A stretch of 64,000 bases of DNA. Source: Triplophysa rosa. Taxonomy: Eukaryota > Chordata > Actinopteri > Cypriniformes > Nemacheilidae. The DNA lies in the NCBI RefSeq assembly GCF_024868665.1, contig NC_079908.1:5668466-5732465 (forward strand), read 5' to 3'. Positions within the stretch are counted from its first letter, which is position 1, and every line of letters starts with the position of its first letter. Both the position numbers and the translations under genes were made by a program. The notes under the pieces were generated by a model. That model saw nothing but the letters and a program-made list of their open reading frames with translations. It searched no databases and had not been told where the DNA came from. Below are positions 1 to 13,720 of the stretch, in pieces.

Positions 1-201
1 TACTGTAAGGTACAGGCAAACCCACAGCAATTTTTTACAGTGTAGTTTATCTCTTGCTTTCAAAACGAATGGTTTGTTTATTGAACTCGGCTTTTATTTC
101 TTAGGAGAAGAAAAACAGTAATGTAAAAGAATTAAAGTATGATTCTCGAGTAAGTCAACTAAAATATTAACTTAAATCATATTTATCATAAATTTTATTT
201 C

Positions 202-371
202 ACGAATTCGTAAATCTTTTACAAGGTGGCTATTTTGTAGGAATTTGAATGATCGCGCCAATGACGGGGTGGAGCTTTATTCTTGCTTTTTCCAATAATC
301 TTATGGTTTTGTATGATTTGCATCGCACAAATTCAGACGAATTAGCCACCTCGTGAAACAATCCAAGTTCC
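202..371. mobile_element. Foldback element (GAGGTGGCTAATTCGT family), second copy
   Basis: The left arm ACGAATTCGTAAATCTTTTA then CAAGGTGGCTA, and the right arm (reverse complement) CACGAGGTGGCTAATTCGTC, are inverted. Same family as 9096-9308, with a shorter centre. Limits approximate. Confidence 0.55.
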
Positions 372-1189
372 CGTCAGATCAGGCTGTATTTATTTGGTGA
401 ATGGCCTTGTACTTAGTGGGATAATGTACAATTGGTGGATCAATATTGCAAAACAAACCTTTTTAGGGAACGACAATCATCATGGCAGGATGTCAAGATG
501 TCCCGTTGTTGTTATTCCTCAAATTACGAGCCATAGTGGTGCTTGCTTTAGCAAAAATCAATTGAGTTCACTGCAGATACATGCAATCAACTGTTTTCAA
601 ATAGAACATACAATGTTCTTATTAACATTTCACAATGATAATAATGACATAAGATTATAATAAAACTATTCCCCCACACTGTTAAATATGTACGAGATCT
701 TCAGGCTAAATATTTGCGCACTGCCTAAAAAACTAAACTGAAGAACTGAGGGATTTTGCATACTGTACACAGAATACACACAAATACACACATGCATATA
801 CAGTAGATACAATATGCTAAATAATTCAAAAACATGTTCAGGTGCATTAAGCATAAAAATATTAAAAGAACAAAGCACATTCATAAGACCTTGCAGCAAA
901 TATGTTTGCCTGTGTGTAATGATCACTAAAATCCAGCACTTTAATAATGCGTGATAGCTGACCCATTGCTGGTGTGTACAAATCAGCAAACCCGGGTCAC
1001 CCCTGTCGTGCAATAAGCATTCCCATGATGTTCTTGATGAACCAGCTCAGTCCATCTGATCAAAAGCTTCTTGCGAACGGTGGCCACCGAGGAACGTCTC
1101 TTGACAGCTCTCAGCTATCAATTCAAAACCTCTTCACACACTCACCTCCGACCCCCGGGAAAAATCTCCCGATACGCTTCCCCTGACCG

Positions 1190-1345
1190 CATACGTGCGG
1201 GCACCTCATGCAATATTTAGCGCTCAGAATGGAGGCCATAAAAAAGTGGCCGGGCTTCTGCCCATTGTAAATTATAAATCGCTATTGATTTTCTTCGCTT
1301 TTCTTTTGTGCTAGCGAGCACCTCGGGCTCATTGTGAGACACTAC
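1190..1345. promoter_or_regulatory. Candidate conserved non-coding element
   Basis: A unique block in intron 6 containing CATGCAATATTTAGCGC and ATTATAAATCGCTATTGATT. These are Hox/POU-like AT cores in otherwise balanced sequence. No repeat or coding signature was seen. The call rests on composition and context alone. Confidence 0.2.
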
Positions 1346-2428
1346 AGGCGGAGAGAGCACTTTATTAGATTAGGAGAGTCCTCACGCACACACGGTTTTA
1401 ACAGCTCTGGGGATGTCATGGAGTAGTCAATTCCCCAAATTCAACAATGATATCACTGCCATAAAAAAGAGGGCAGAGTGAAACCGGGTTGCACGAGACC
1501 CCTGGGTGCAAATCTTTGGAGGCCTCGGTTTCGCTGCCGCCGCCACCATACATAGAGACAAATCCCCTAACCTGACAATACGTTTATTCTGCAGCTTTAA
1601 AAATCGGTACCTCACGTGTCAGGATCCCACTTTCACACTACCATCTTTATTTTGTCCTCTTCCTTTGCTTCGTTTCCCTCTTAAGCATCTTAAAAGCATC
1701 TTCCAAGCAGAAAAGACCTTGGCTGAGAGCATCTTTCATGTTACCGCGCTGTCTCATTAAAGACTGCTTTGCAGCTTCCAGCCCTCCTAATTCAATTAAT
1801 GTGTTCAAAGGGGGCTTAACTTCACTCGCTAATTCATCTATTCTTTAGCTACTGTGTTAACAATTAGACTCACATCGCCAGGGGTTAAGACACAGTTGGA
1901 ACAACAAGCAGTCCCCCCTCCTTCTACTGCACGCTCCCAAAATATTTGGACGTAGAGTGTTTGTATTGCTCTCAGATGTCAAGAGCTTGGAAGTGGACGG
2001 CATTTGTGCGAGTGTGTGACTGTATGTTTAATCTTTTCCCTTTTTCTTGCCGTTTTTCAGTCTGCGCGAGCTTGTTTGCGCAACACTCCTCGGCAACCCC
2101 TCAACTGCCATCGGCAAAATTTATGTAAACACTTGGGCACTAATCTAATAATTCACCTCAGAGAAATGCTGGATTACAACAACACACTGTTCTAAAGTAT
2201 GTCCTTTGCCACCCATAGGGAGGAGTCTACGGCTCATGTAGGATTTTCTCAGATGAGGATGAGGTTGACACTACAACAGAACTTTCTAAGGCTAAGTTTA
2301 AATACAAAATTAACTAAGCGTAAGCCATGTTGAAGCTAATTAACTACTCATGGACTTTGCATTGTTATATATGCTGTACCAGAACAATGAATGTAAAATA
2401 AATCCGCTAAGAGTCCTGCGTTATAATT

Positions 2429-2718
2429 TAGGGCTGTCACGATATCAGATTTTCACTACACGGTTATTGTGTACAAAAGATGTATGATTGATATAATCAT
2501 GATCTCTATTGAATTAAAAATAAACATGCAAATAAAGCTATCAGTTCATCTTTAATTAATCATTCATTTTAATTATTTTGTGTGTTACTTATTTTAGAGG
2601 TGTCAACCAGATACTGGCACTGACTTGTATACGATATTATAATATGTGTAGAATTAACACATTAATATCAATAATCACGGTTATTAATATCCTGATTATT
2701 GGCAATACCGGTATATAA
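2429..2718. mobile_element. hAT-type element, right end truncated
   Basis: It starts TAGGGCTGTCACGATATCAG and contains CACGGTTATTGTG near its left and ATCACGGTTATTAATATCC near its right. It fades after GGCAATACCGGTATA with no complementary CAGCCCTA terminus. It belongs to the same family as 27842-28497. Confidence 0.5.
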
Positions 2719-3947
2719 CTACCTACATCAAATGATCAAAACTATTCAACGTTTATTTAAACCATTTTTACATACTAGCAATAATATAATAATTTAATAA
2801 AATTTCAATTATATCATTTATATAATATAATTTATTACCCCCCCAAAAAGTAAGAACACCTGCCAGATGCATAAATGTAAACATAGTCAGTGTTTGATGG
2901 TGCACACTCCATTCAGCCCCATTAATATGCTTTGAATTTGTAAAAATACCTAACATTTGTTTTATCGTCTCATTATAGTCTCAGGATATAAAAAAATCCT
3001 TTCTTGAGTTGATCTGCAACTGACTAGAAGTATTCAAATACATTCTTGTTGAGTAAGGGGATGGGGAATGACTAATTTGACTCTTTTAAAATAAAGCTGG
3101 CTCTGGATTGCTGCAATTGTGTCAGCAGCGCTCTAGTTCCACCAGATCCTGCTCTAGATTTCAGCTTAACGCTTTCTCCTCTAACCTCTCACTGTCTCCT
3201 CTCACAGAGCCCCCTTCATTAGGATTTTGCAGCCATTCTAACACCCTTTCTTCTTTGACAAGGCAGGCATATCCTGTTACTGACGCCAAGAAAAAATAGC
3301 TCTGGTAATGGCACATTGGAGGGCAAGAGCGACCCATAGGACACAATTATTGCTTCCCGTATGTTAACATGTCGAAGAAAGTGTCAAGCCGTTTCAAATC
3401 AGTCTCTAACACTTCTAAAACCCATTTTACCAGCACTTTACCTCTTTAACATAATTCCTACAACATCTAAACGAGTCCCTTGTTTAGCATGATGCAAGGG
3501 CAAAAGAAACAACATTTAAGAGAACACCCTTAAAATCAATATGAACTGCTTGTATAACTCGGTTAACTTAAACCTGCTTCTGTTCATTATCTAATAACAT
3601 GAAAAGCAGACGTCACAGAATTATCAGCTTACTCTTTTAAATGACACGGCTGGCAAAATGTCTCAAAACTGAGAAACATATGCCATTCCACTCTTCTCTT
3701 ATCTGAGAGCGGTTAATGCTCCTATAGAAATGCTAATGATCCTCTCAAGCTACGAAAAATGTCTCCATTGTTCACCCTCAGTTGTCTTTTAGTATAGAGT
3801 GGACTCCTTATTCGACCTTTGGATAAACAAAGGTGAAGTGCTGACAGTAGTACTTAAATTAGTCAGGTAAGGCTAAATTTCGGAAGGAAACCTGACATTA
3901 AAGCAATGGACAATGACTATTTGGATTCCTGTTGGACTGATGTAAAC

Positions 3948-4041
3948 TAAGGCTGTCAAATCAATTAAATACTTGATTAATCTATTAACAAACATTTATT
4001 TTGGAATCGATTAATCGCGATTAATCGATTTGACAGCACGA
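3948..4041. mobile_element. Very short hAT-type miniature element
   Basis: AGGCTGTCAAATCAATTAAAT at the left and CGATTAATCGATTTGACAGC at the right form inverted ends in only 94 bp. The octamer ATGTAAAC flanks both sides exactly (3940-3947 and 4042-4049). It is nearly all terminal repeat. Confidence 0.75.
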
Positions 4042-4444
4042 ATGTAAACCTGGCATAAATGCATCAGAAAAGCCGTTAGATGTGTCATCGACACGTGAGA
4101 ATGAACGTACAGTAAACATACACAGTTAAATGTTCAAATTAAGTCGACACCGTGAGGACACATTTGAGGTTTCTGTGGTTCTATATAATACGTGCTAAAA
4201 CTGCAGTAGTGCTCAGAGAAAGATTTAGCAGTGTGTTTGATCTATCTGGTAGCAGAGCACAGGTGATATTGGATATCAATGGAACAGGAACACAACCCAG
4301 ACTGTACTTCATAACATGAGATGGAGACGCCAGGAAGAGAGCCAGATAACATGGATAATTACAAGAGGAGTTGACACTCAGAAACCCACGGCCCAGCAGA
4401 TTCCAACACAACACCATACGCTCATTAACTCTCCTTCCCACAAT

Positions 4445-4446
<2 letters not shown>

Positions 4447-4480
<34 letters not shown>
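4447..4480. repeat. (CT)n microsatellite
   Basis: Seventeen uninterrupted CT units in ebf1 intron 6, giving false Arg-Glu or Ser-Leu runs when translated. Confidence 0.97.
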
Positions 4481-4483
<3 letters not shown>

Positions 4484-4954
4484 AGTCATGTGACTCATAA
4501 TACAAAAACACTAAAATACATATTAAACACATATAATTTGATCTGTCTCATAATGTGGATTAGCGCATGACACACAACATCAACTAATTTAGCATAACTA
4601 ATTATCTCAAAAGCATCCGATATACAGTTAAGCCTTGAAGGGAGTCCCACATGAAGCATGCGCCCATAGAAGCGAAATGCTTGCCTTTTCTAAATTCTAC
4701 AAATTCCTTTCTCGCTATAAAGTTAAGTGCGTCATATTTTCTTTGAAATCATCTCGTTATATCTTAATATGCAGAGACATATTTGTAGGTTGATTTATAG
4801 CCAAAAAGTGTAAACATGGCGGCTTTGTGGTGCTTTAAAAATATCAACCAGACCAACACAGCAATATTACCACAAGATGATATCCTTATGGCTAACCTAT
4901 TAATAAAACATATAACCCAATTAAATTATACCCTTAAATTAACAGTTACTCTTA

Positions 4955-5030
4955 CATTTATGCATTTGGCAGACATTATACAAAAGGACTTACAATGCAT
5001 TCAACCTATACATTTATTTATATCAGTATA
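4955..5030 (+). repeat. Fragment of a fish retroposon tail (SINE/LINE-like)
   Basis: CATTTATGCATTTGGCAGAC, then CAAAAGGACTTACAATGCAT, resembles the widespread cyprinid retroposon segment in which ATTTGGCAGACGC is followed by GACTTACA. A shorter antisense match (TTTACATTTATGCATCTGGC) lies at about 2863-2884. Only the conserved tail is seen; there is no tRNA-like head. Confidence 0.4.
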
Positions 5031-6857
5031 AACAATTAGTAATTTTGCAATTCCACTTGTCACCACTAGTGGCGCCAAAATTACCCCTATTTGATTACAA
5101 CATATTTTAGCGTATTTTGTTCAGGCTGAGAAAACATTTTTTATCATGTTTTATCATGCATCATATCAACTATTATGCACGCAAAATTCCACTAATTGTG
5201 TCTGAGTCTGTTTATAGTTCGTGAAACCTCACACACGAACTTAACAAACACGTGGAGTTCAGATACAGTTAATCAAAAACAAACAGGCAAACTCAGTTCG
5301 ACAGCGGTACGAACTGCGCTAAACAAAAGCGAGAGGCCAAAGCCCAGATCATACTTGGCGGAACTTTGACGTGTTTGTCATCTGCAAACTATTTTTTTTC
5401 CAGGGCCAAGAAAACAAACATTTCAGAACAGCCATTTAACTGTTTGCCATTAGTGAGAGCAAGCAAAGAGAGAGAGCGAGAGAAAGATGAGAGAAAAACA
5501 CAGAGTGTTATTTAAACCAGTCTGCCACAAAACACAGCGATAAATAAACCCATTGTTGTTTTTGCTTTAACCCGAACACGAGTGCACTGTAGAGACGCCG
5601 CAAAAAAGGCAAAATGCGCTTTGTTCGAAGAATGAGGAGGGAATCAAAACACCAAGTCGTTCTTCTGTTTTTATACTGGTAAGATAAACTGTGTTGAAAC
5701 GTCTCTTGTTTTCTTTCTTTGCAATCCACTGAAAGAAAAACAAATCTGGCATCAACTTTCACAAGAGTTTGAAAACATATTGATAAGAGGATTCGGCTCA
5801 ATAAAACAACAACAATCTATAAAACCATTAGCCATGAAATTGAACAACAGCCCTGAACTCTAAGAACTCAATAAGAGGATTGAATGAAATGTATAAATAA
5901 AATCTTGTTTCTTTACATTCAGAGTGATTCGGTTGTAATGTGCAGGAAACATGATACGATTGTATAATCTTGTTCAAGTGTTGTTTGTTTCTTACTGTGA
6001 TTTGACCTGTGTTGTTTTGTTTTGGAACTCCGGGTGATCTTTGGCAAGATGTTTCTTATGAAAACCAAATGATCACCGAATTCACAGCAGTTTATGGGCC
6101 GAGGCACAAAGATTCAATGGCAATGACAGCAGAGAACAAGAATAGAAATGGGAATGTTTCTTTTACAAAAATATGAAATAGTCAAAACTGTTGGCATCTG
6201 ATAAAACTGATTTAAAATCAATACAATAAACAAAAAAGTGCCATCATGGCACAAATGGTCATCATGGTTTTCTTGACCAAAGTGTTTGGTTTTTGACGTA
6301 TCATAAAGTAACACAAATAAGGATCATTATCTGTTTAGAACAACAAAATATATAAACTATATATCAAAAGTCAAACTATAATTCAGCTTTAAACTTTAGG
6401 CAGGAAACCATTTACAGTGATATAATTTACTCTCAGTCCATTCACAGAACAGACTTGATTCAATAAAGTAATTGAGTAGTCCGCGGACTTTGACAAGACC
6501 TTGTTTATGGTTCTCATAGATGATGACAGTGTTTCAGTAGGTTCACACTGCTGCCTGCTACCAGATTTAGCCAACATGTGGACATAATGAGGCAGGTAAT
6601 TGGCCGAGCCGTATAGAGTAACAAAGAGGTGCATTTTGAGCCAGAAACACACGAGTGGTTTTGGTTCAGCAGTCGTTCAAAGAGCTGCAGCAGAGCTTGA
6701 ATGCAGTGCGGAGCGAGTTTTAAAATCTCCCTCTGGGCTAAAGTGTAAAAGCAGCATGTGCTTTTAATTAAACGTATAATTCAACAAACATAAAACAGTA
6801 CTAATCTAGTAACCACACTATTTTTGCCAGGAGGAAGTGTGAAATCTGAGAGAGCAT

Positions 6858-6871
6858 GGGGGGGGGGGGGG
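6858..6871. repeat. Poly-G tract
   Basis: Fourteen consecutive G residues in ebf1 intron 6, a likely quadruplex-prone and sequencing-error-prone site. Confidence 0.9.
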
Positions 6872-7023
6872 TAATGACACTTAGGTGACAATGGTAAAAC
6901 AAAATTTGGTGATGATGAATATTTCAGATTAAATACAATCTATTTTTAAAACTGAGAAAAAAGTTGGAAGTATTTTCAAGGTAATCAACAGCATAGTTTA
7001 TATAAATGGAATTCTTTATTGAA

Positions 7024-7110
7024 GCTTCAATCATAACTTTTGCCTGTCTGTCGCCATCTCTGTTTGAAACATGAAATTGCAGGTTACTTTACTCACTAAT
7101 ATTTACGCGT
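7024..7110. repeat. Fragment of the AGCTGCAA TTAA-element family
   Basis: AACTTTTGCCTGTCTGTCGC then CATCTCTGTTTGAAACATGA matches the interior of the elements at 15735 and 25517. Limits are unclear and no right end was assigned. Confidence 0.5.
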
Positions 7111-7505
7111 GTATATATTCGATTTAAGTCGAATGATTACGCAAAACCCAAACCGATCAACATTTTAAGCTTACAGTTATCAGGGTTACAAAAAGTTAAA
7201 TGTTCATGTACTTGCTAAACCAGTTTCTGCTTATTTTTTGGAAAAGTTTACGAAGTACAACTTTAGCATAAATATAAAACTAGTTTCAGTATTTGCTGTT
7301 ATACTGTTTAGTGATTTTTTTTCTGAAAATAATGCATGTTCAGATGAATGTCATTTCTGCAAATGTTTCTTTTTTATGACTTATATTCTTATTTGAAATT
7401 AGTTCAAACTTTTAAAGTCCAAAGAGTTTCAATCTGCTAAAAATAGTTAATGTTTAATTGACAGATACTTATAAAGACTATAGATTTATGAGAAAATGAA
7501 GGATT

Positions 7506-7916
7506 CGTCAATGGACCCTTTTCACGTTTCCGGGTTTCTCAGCAGCGGAAGTCGTCATGGTTGGGTAAACTTCTATAGCGGTGAATGGGAGACTACCACA
7601 AATATAATTTCTGCATTCTCATTTGCTCAAATAGCAAAAGAAAAACTCAACAATAGTGTTTTCACTACATTCAACAAAATGAAAAAAATAGAGAGAGTCT
7701 GAAAACGGCAGTCAAAGGGGAGAATGATGTCAAATTTACTGTGACTTCCATAGACACCGTAATAGAAACTATTTTTTGTAATTTGATGCAAAGGTATTGT
7801 GTTACAAACGTACATACATTTTTTGAAAAATGAAAATATAAAAAACTTTGGAGGATTTACGATGCTGATGACCCTTGAACGTGTCATCACAGGCTTGTGA
7901 AAAGGGTCCTTTGACA
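7506..7916. mobile_element. Inverted-repeat element with GGACCCTTTTCAC ends
   Basis: Left CGTCAATGGACCCTTTTCAC and right (reverse complement) TGTCAAAGGACCCTTTTCAC match at 18 of 20 positions in inverted orientation. The interior shows no transposase and no clear duplication. The family was not identified. Confidence 0.45.
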
Positions 7917-9095
7917 CAAACCATCATGCAGTATTCATTCATATTAGTGTTAATAATAATTTTATTTTACATTTTCATTGAAAATAAATCAGAAATGCTT
8001 TCTTTTTTACAGTATTTCCTAAATATCCAATTAACTAAAACTAAAGCTTAGCTCTTTGAATTCTAGAGGCATGCCACACTTGATTTGATGGATGGTTTTT
8101 TGTGACCCTGACATATTACGATCTGCAACTAGCTGCATGTTGATATGGCCGACTCATAAAATCTGCAGTGGGATCTGAAATGTTCCCACACAAATCATTT
8201 CCCCCTAAATAGCCCATTTATGTGTTTACCCACCACATGGCGTGTCGAGCTGGGTGTGTCTGGACAATACTGACTCTAATGATGTTTGGTAAATGTGAAC
8301 CGTACATGGAATCTGTCATCGACGTTCCCTGTTTTTGCACACTTGCAGACTCATTTCAAGACACTGAATGGCATACATGCATAGAGACTTCCCACAAACA
8401 GGTAAACCAAAGAAAACACATACACGCACTACAAAGAATGCTAAGCGAAGGTCAGCGTGGTTGATTCGGGGGAAATGCTGTTTCTCCTGCCTTGCACACA
8501 GCACAGGTTTTCCTACTATTGTCATCGGGAAGATTGATAACAGACTCATTACAGCCAGGCAATTGTCAGCTTTTCCGGGCGAATTATAAAAAGAAACAAA
8601 AGAAATCCACACACCCTCTCATTGTAACTGAGTTCTGGTGCTTCGTTCCCTCGCGTTTGACTCTCGAGAGCGAGGAATGTTGGCATGGTGCGGGAAAACA
8701 TATTGCAGAGAAAAGGGAAAAAGAGACATTTTCACATTCCACGTTAGTGTTTCCCGTTGTGTCAACACGTGAAGGGAACATGTTGAGTGCTCTTCACCTC
8801 ATTTGAAATGTCTTATCTTATATCGTCGTCTCTGCAGCCTTTTTGAAGTTGTTCACACCTCTTCATTACCACTGGATTCTGTCCAATTTTGGGATTCGAA
8901 TGCTAAAGCAGAGACGGTACTTGGCCTAGTGTTACCAGTTTTACAATTCGACCAAAATTGTTGAATGAAGTATTTAACTGATGATATCATTGCAGTAGAT
9001 AAATAAAGCTTGAGCTTTTAATTTAGATCCATAAATTTTGAGCCATTTTTGCAATTACTTTAAAACGTACGGTCTCAAATTCACACAATCTCACA

Positions 9096-9308
9096 GGAAT
9101 TTGTAACAATTTTACGAGGCGGCTAATTCATATAAATTTATATGATCTAATTTATGTTTAGTTATGATTTGCTTTCGGCCCAGTAATGTTAGGTTTAGGG
9201 GTTTGGGGAGAAGATTTAGTATTGCTTTATCGTAACAATTGGACGTTTTTGTAAGTACGGATTACATTGTACGAATTAGCCACCTCGTAAATTTTTTACG
9301 AATTCCTT
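9096..9308. mobile_element. Foldback element (GAGGTGGCTAATTCGT family)
   Basis: The left arm GGAATTTGTAACAATTTTAC then GAGGCGGCTAATTC, and the right arm (reverse complement) AAGGAATTCGTAAAAAATTT then ACGAGGTGGCTAATTCGTAC, are inverted. The middle GTTAGGTTTAGGGGTTTGGG is typical of this teleost repeat. A second, shorter copy is at about 202-371. Confidence 0.65.
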
Positions 9309-9864
9309 TAAGATCAGGTTGCTTAAGTTTACACTGATGTCCTAAATGTAGACAACTATTGTTTGAAAACCAAACACCTTTACGATAAAGTCGAAAAACT
9401 TCGAAACCGTTCATTTTCAACATCACATCTCTTGTTTTATTATTTCAAACCCCCAAAAAATCTGAAACATTTTGCTAACATACTGTGCAATGCAAATTTG
9501 ACATTACATTATCTAACGCACTAACATACACAGATTTTTGTGCCATAAAAGTTCATCCGAATATCAGATGAACACAAATTAATCATTTTATATTAAAATG
9601 CCATCGTTTTACCTTCTTATACAGGACCCAAATAGTTAAAGCTCCAAAAAACACAAACATCCATCATTAAAGTATACAGAACTCCATTGGGTAAATAAAT
9701 GTCTTCTGGAGCAAAACGAAAATGTTTGATGGACATTCAACCATCAAACATGGTTGAATGTCAATAATTTCGAATCTCATTGGTTCTTGTAAGTTTTGTG
9801 ACTAGTTTTGTGTAATATTCCATCACGAGACATGCAAAAAACAATCCGTTTTGACCTTTAAGTA

Positions 9865-10056
9865 CACTGAAAAAAGGTTTTCACTCAACCAATTAAAAAA
9901 ATTTAGGGTAAGGATTCACATTTATATTTTAAATAGAGCCAAATATTTTTTTTAAGTTATTTATTTTCCATTGGTTCAAGTTATAAAATATAGATGTGAA
10001 TCCTTACCCTAAATTTAATTGGTTAAATGAAAACCTATTAAAACCTTTTTTCAGTG
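9865..10056. mobile_element. Palindromic miniature element with CACTGAAAAAAGG ends
   Basis: Left CACTGAAAAAAGGTTTTCAC and right (reverse complement) CACTGAAAAAAGGTTTTAAT are inverted, with mirrored TTTAGGGTAAGGATTCACAT and ATGTGAATCCTTACCCTAAA inside. TA flanks both ends. About 190 bp, hairpin-forming, non-coding. Confidence 0.75.
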
Positions 10057-11941
10057 TAATTTCACTATAATCTTCAAATATTAAGCAGTTTCTCACACAC
10101 ATATCTTCCGAATACATTTCTTGTTTGTCAAATACATCTGGGATGGCATGAAGGTGAGTAAATTAACTTTCCTTAAGTCTTCGGGCCACTACTGTATACA
10201 TCATACCTACATTCTTCAAACCAGAACTGGCACAAGGATTACAAATGTGGGCCAAGTAAACAATTATAAACTACCAAAGTGTGTTGTTTCTTCGCATCGG
10301 TCCTGAACATCACCCGTAACCCATGCTCTTTGTCAAATGAGGCGTATGGCACTGTGCCCAATAGGGCAGAGTCTGATAGAGTCCCTGTGTTGTACAATCG
10401 CATAGGGCCTGGCATGATGGATTGAGCTGTGGGGAAAGAGAGTGGTCTGCTGTATATCATCTACCTAAAGCCAGAATGCAAAACCACAGGACCCCTTACT
10501 GACAGCTTCATTATTTACTATTACTGTCGGCCATGCGAATGCTATGAGCCTCTCCAGTTCCATGCTCTTTTGAAACTGTATCCAGAAATATTGTTCGAGA
10601 CTTTTTTTAAATGGAGTTAATTGTGGGCTTGACTTTATCAGCCAAAAAATGTGACAGTGTGGTTTGAACAAGCATGTGCGCGAATGAGATTTGTGAGTTT
10701 TGGCGGAAAGGAAGATTTTCACTAAATATTTATACAAATCTTGTGGGCTTCCTCAGAAATATATTGTATATTGCGTTCAGTGATCCATCAAGGAAAGATG
10801 TCACCAAATTATGACATAATGTTCATTTGGGTCCATTTAAGGTCCTGAGAACTCATGCTCAAGCTGGAGCTGAGTCTAAACAGATGTCCAGGTAGCATCA
10901 CTCTCATACATCCCTGCATTACGAAGTGCCGCCTCTCTTCTGTTTATTTCGGTCTGTCTATTTCTGGATGCTTCTAACACAAACTACACTACAAAAACAC
11001 AACCCTTACCCCCAACTGAAAAAACAGGGGAGGAACGCCGAACTCCCCGGGGGAACGCATTCCTCTCCATTAGCTGATCCGAGCCCACTTCCTGTGGGAG
11101 TAGGGCGGCCGCCATTGCTCTTGGAGCCAGGGCCCTCCAGAACAGGAAGTAATCCAGCGAGCAGAGGAATTCATCATTCAGAGGCTCTCCACACATCTGA
11201 CGACGACATGTCAACGATTTCCCCACCTCCGTCACACACGCACACACAAACACACTCCGCTCCTTATCTGAGCATGTGTATGACCTCTGAACTCCTGTCT
11301 GATGATAAGGGATTACATAGAGGATGTGCATGAGCGAGGGAGGAAACGTAATTAGATTCTCTTTCTCGCTGTGTACGTGCATATGTGTATACACGTAAAA
11401 TTGTGGCCTTTAATACAGGTCAGGAAAATCTGCACTAAAAATGTATTATGCTAATATTTTCTAGAGTAAACAAATGCTACAGCACCAGAAAAGTGTTTGG
11501 GTCGTTTAACTGAAAGCATATTGAGCTTTGCAATTTCTCCCAAGCTTGTGTTTAGTCTCCTCCCCCTTTGCTATAAACAGCAAAATGTATATATTTATAC
11601 GTTTTTTCACAGGAAGATGTAAGAGAATCAACTTCCTGTTAGAGACAGATCTGGGCAGCTTTTATTAAGTTTACCAATAGCCGATTATTCAGAGTGATAC
11701 CTGCCGATTCCGATTCTGAAGATTAAATTAATATTTCTTAACTTTATGAATGTTATTAATTCATATAATGACTATTAATCTTGAACATCAAACTGGTGAT
11801 GTTTCTAAACATTTTATATATACAGAGCACAAATTCCTTGCATTTTCCTGTCCTCTTTTGATTAACAGGATACATCAGCCTTGATCATCCGCTGCTTTCA
11901 AACTATCCGCCGATAGTTTGAAAAATTGCTTTTCAATAACC

Positions 11942-12018
11942 AAATATAGAAACTAGGGATGCACCGATACATTGGCCAATATTCTGTAAATATCGGTGCG
12001 TCTCTAGTCTCTATATTT
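11942..12018. repeat. Palindromic hAT-terminus remnant
   Basis: Arms AAATATAGAAACTAGGGATG... and its near reverse complement (CGTCTCTAGTCTCTATATTT) extend about 28 bp on each side of a short centre, with roughly three mismatches. The TAGGGATGCACCGATA core equals the terminus of the element at 38671. CCGATTATTCAGAGTGATAC at about 11681 suggests further old material of that family nearby. Confidence 0.5.
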
Positions 12019-13720
12019 TGTTATGTACCATTCCTAGAGTGCGAAAGAGCCGAAAACCAAGTGTCTATGGTCTAACAGCAGTCTACCAAATTGTTTTGGC
12101 TATTTTTATCATCATTTTAAAGCGAAAATCAATCATCCAAGTTTCTTTGAATAATTTCTAATCTTACATTAGAAATAGTAATAGTTATCCATGGTTTATT
12201 AAATCCATTTTAAAGACCAATAAAGTTCAATCATTAATTAACTTTTTTTCTGTATTACTTTAATAAAGTCCTTTTCTAGAGTAGGTCTTTTCAACCTACA
12301 GTATATACAGAATAACTGTAAAAAATAATATAATATGATTAAAATCATAAGTAAATGAATAAGTTAAAAAATATTATTAATATATTAAATGTAATTTAAT
12401 TTGTATTGATATTTTAATATTTATAAATATTTTATTAATTATTTATTCATATTTTACATAATTTCTAATAATTAACAGTATAGTACAACAGTGAGAAGAA
12501 AAAATATATATAATAATGAAACCTAATAGAAGAAAGTTTATATTCTTAATTTTTCATTGTCTAATTGTATAATTTGGGTGTTCATCAATTTTAGGATGGG
12601 GGTCCCTCAAATGAAAATCATCATTCTTGTGGGTCTGTTCTATAGTAACCGTGATGTGTGGAAAGCGGATACTAGTCACAGGACAACTCATTTTTCCAAC
12701 TGTACAATCTGCATCCTCCCAAAATGTTTGTACAGTTGGTCTGTTCCTTTGACCCTCCGGCGATGACAGTCAGTCTATCGCTCTTCAGCAAGCCCGGTCC
12801 TGAGGCCTTGAGGCATTTTCTCCTGTGAAATCCATGACTATGGGTCGGAAACCTTCACACCCTATCCTCTGCCATACATTTCGATGCTATTCCTGACCAC
12901 CATCTATTATCACCTGAGGCAAACCGTCACACTCTTTGTTTCAAGATCCTTTTGGGCATACCAGGCCTATTCTTCATGGAATTACGTTAACAATGACTTT
13001 TATTAATAGGCTCGTTTATTATTATTATTATAACTACACCAACAAAGACTCACCACAACGTGCCAACATGGACAGAAACATCTTGTCCTTATAATCTCCC
13101 CTGCTTTCCACAGACTAAACCGTCTGTGTGCTAAAGACATTGTTAATCTTCCTTGACTTACACTTTTCGACTGCTAAATTATAGGTCACGGCTAACAAAT
13201 GAGGACGTGAAAAGGGCTGTTTATGTGGCGGCGCTGATTTGCCTACATAATATCCAACCGCGCTGTGACATTAAGGGATGAAGCCCTTGCTGAGGAGACT
13301 GTCTAAACAAATCAGAGAGCGTGTGAAAACAAACCAGCGTGTTGTGACTGGAGCTCACGTGAAACGTCTCGGTTCCTCTGCATGTTTATAAAACAAACCT
13401 CCTTCAGCCAGAAACCGTGAGCATCTGCACTCCGCAGGATCGTCTCTTGACTACCTTACGACTACAAATGCCTGTCATGCCACTAGTGTGTTCTTTGTGA
13501 GAGGTTGAAGGGGGTAGATGTAAGGGGGAAGATGTGGAGCAATGCTTGTATGTTGAGGGTGGGTGGTGAGAGTTCGTAGCAACAAGATTTTCACTCAACC
13601 GAACTGCACCGGATCATGACCTGAATTTATGATCTAGCTGATGTACCAAGGTTTGGGGCAGGTCCAGAAGCCATGGAATAAAGCATTTTACATGAAGAGA
13701 CATCAGATGTGACTTAATGA

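Noticed and set aside
10926..11394. 135- and 136-codon frames on opposite strands
   Set aside because: They mirror each other over the same GC-richer patch with His-Thr repeats from a short CA run; no family motif.
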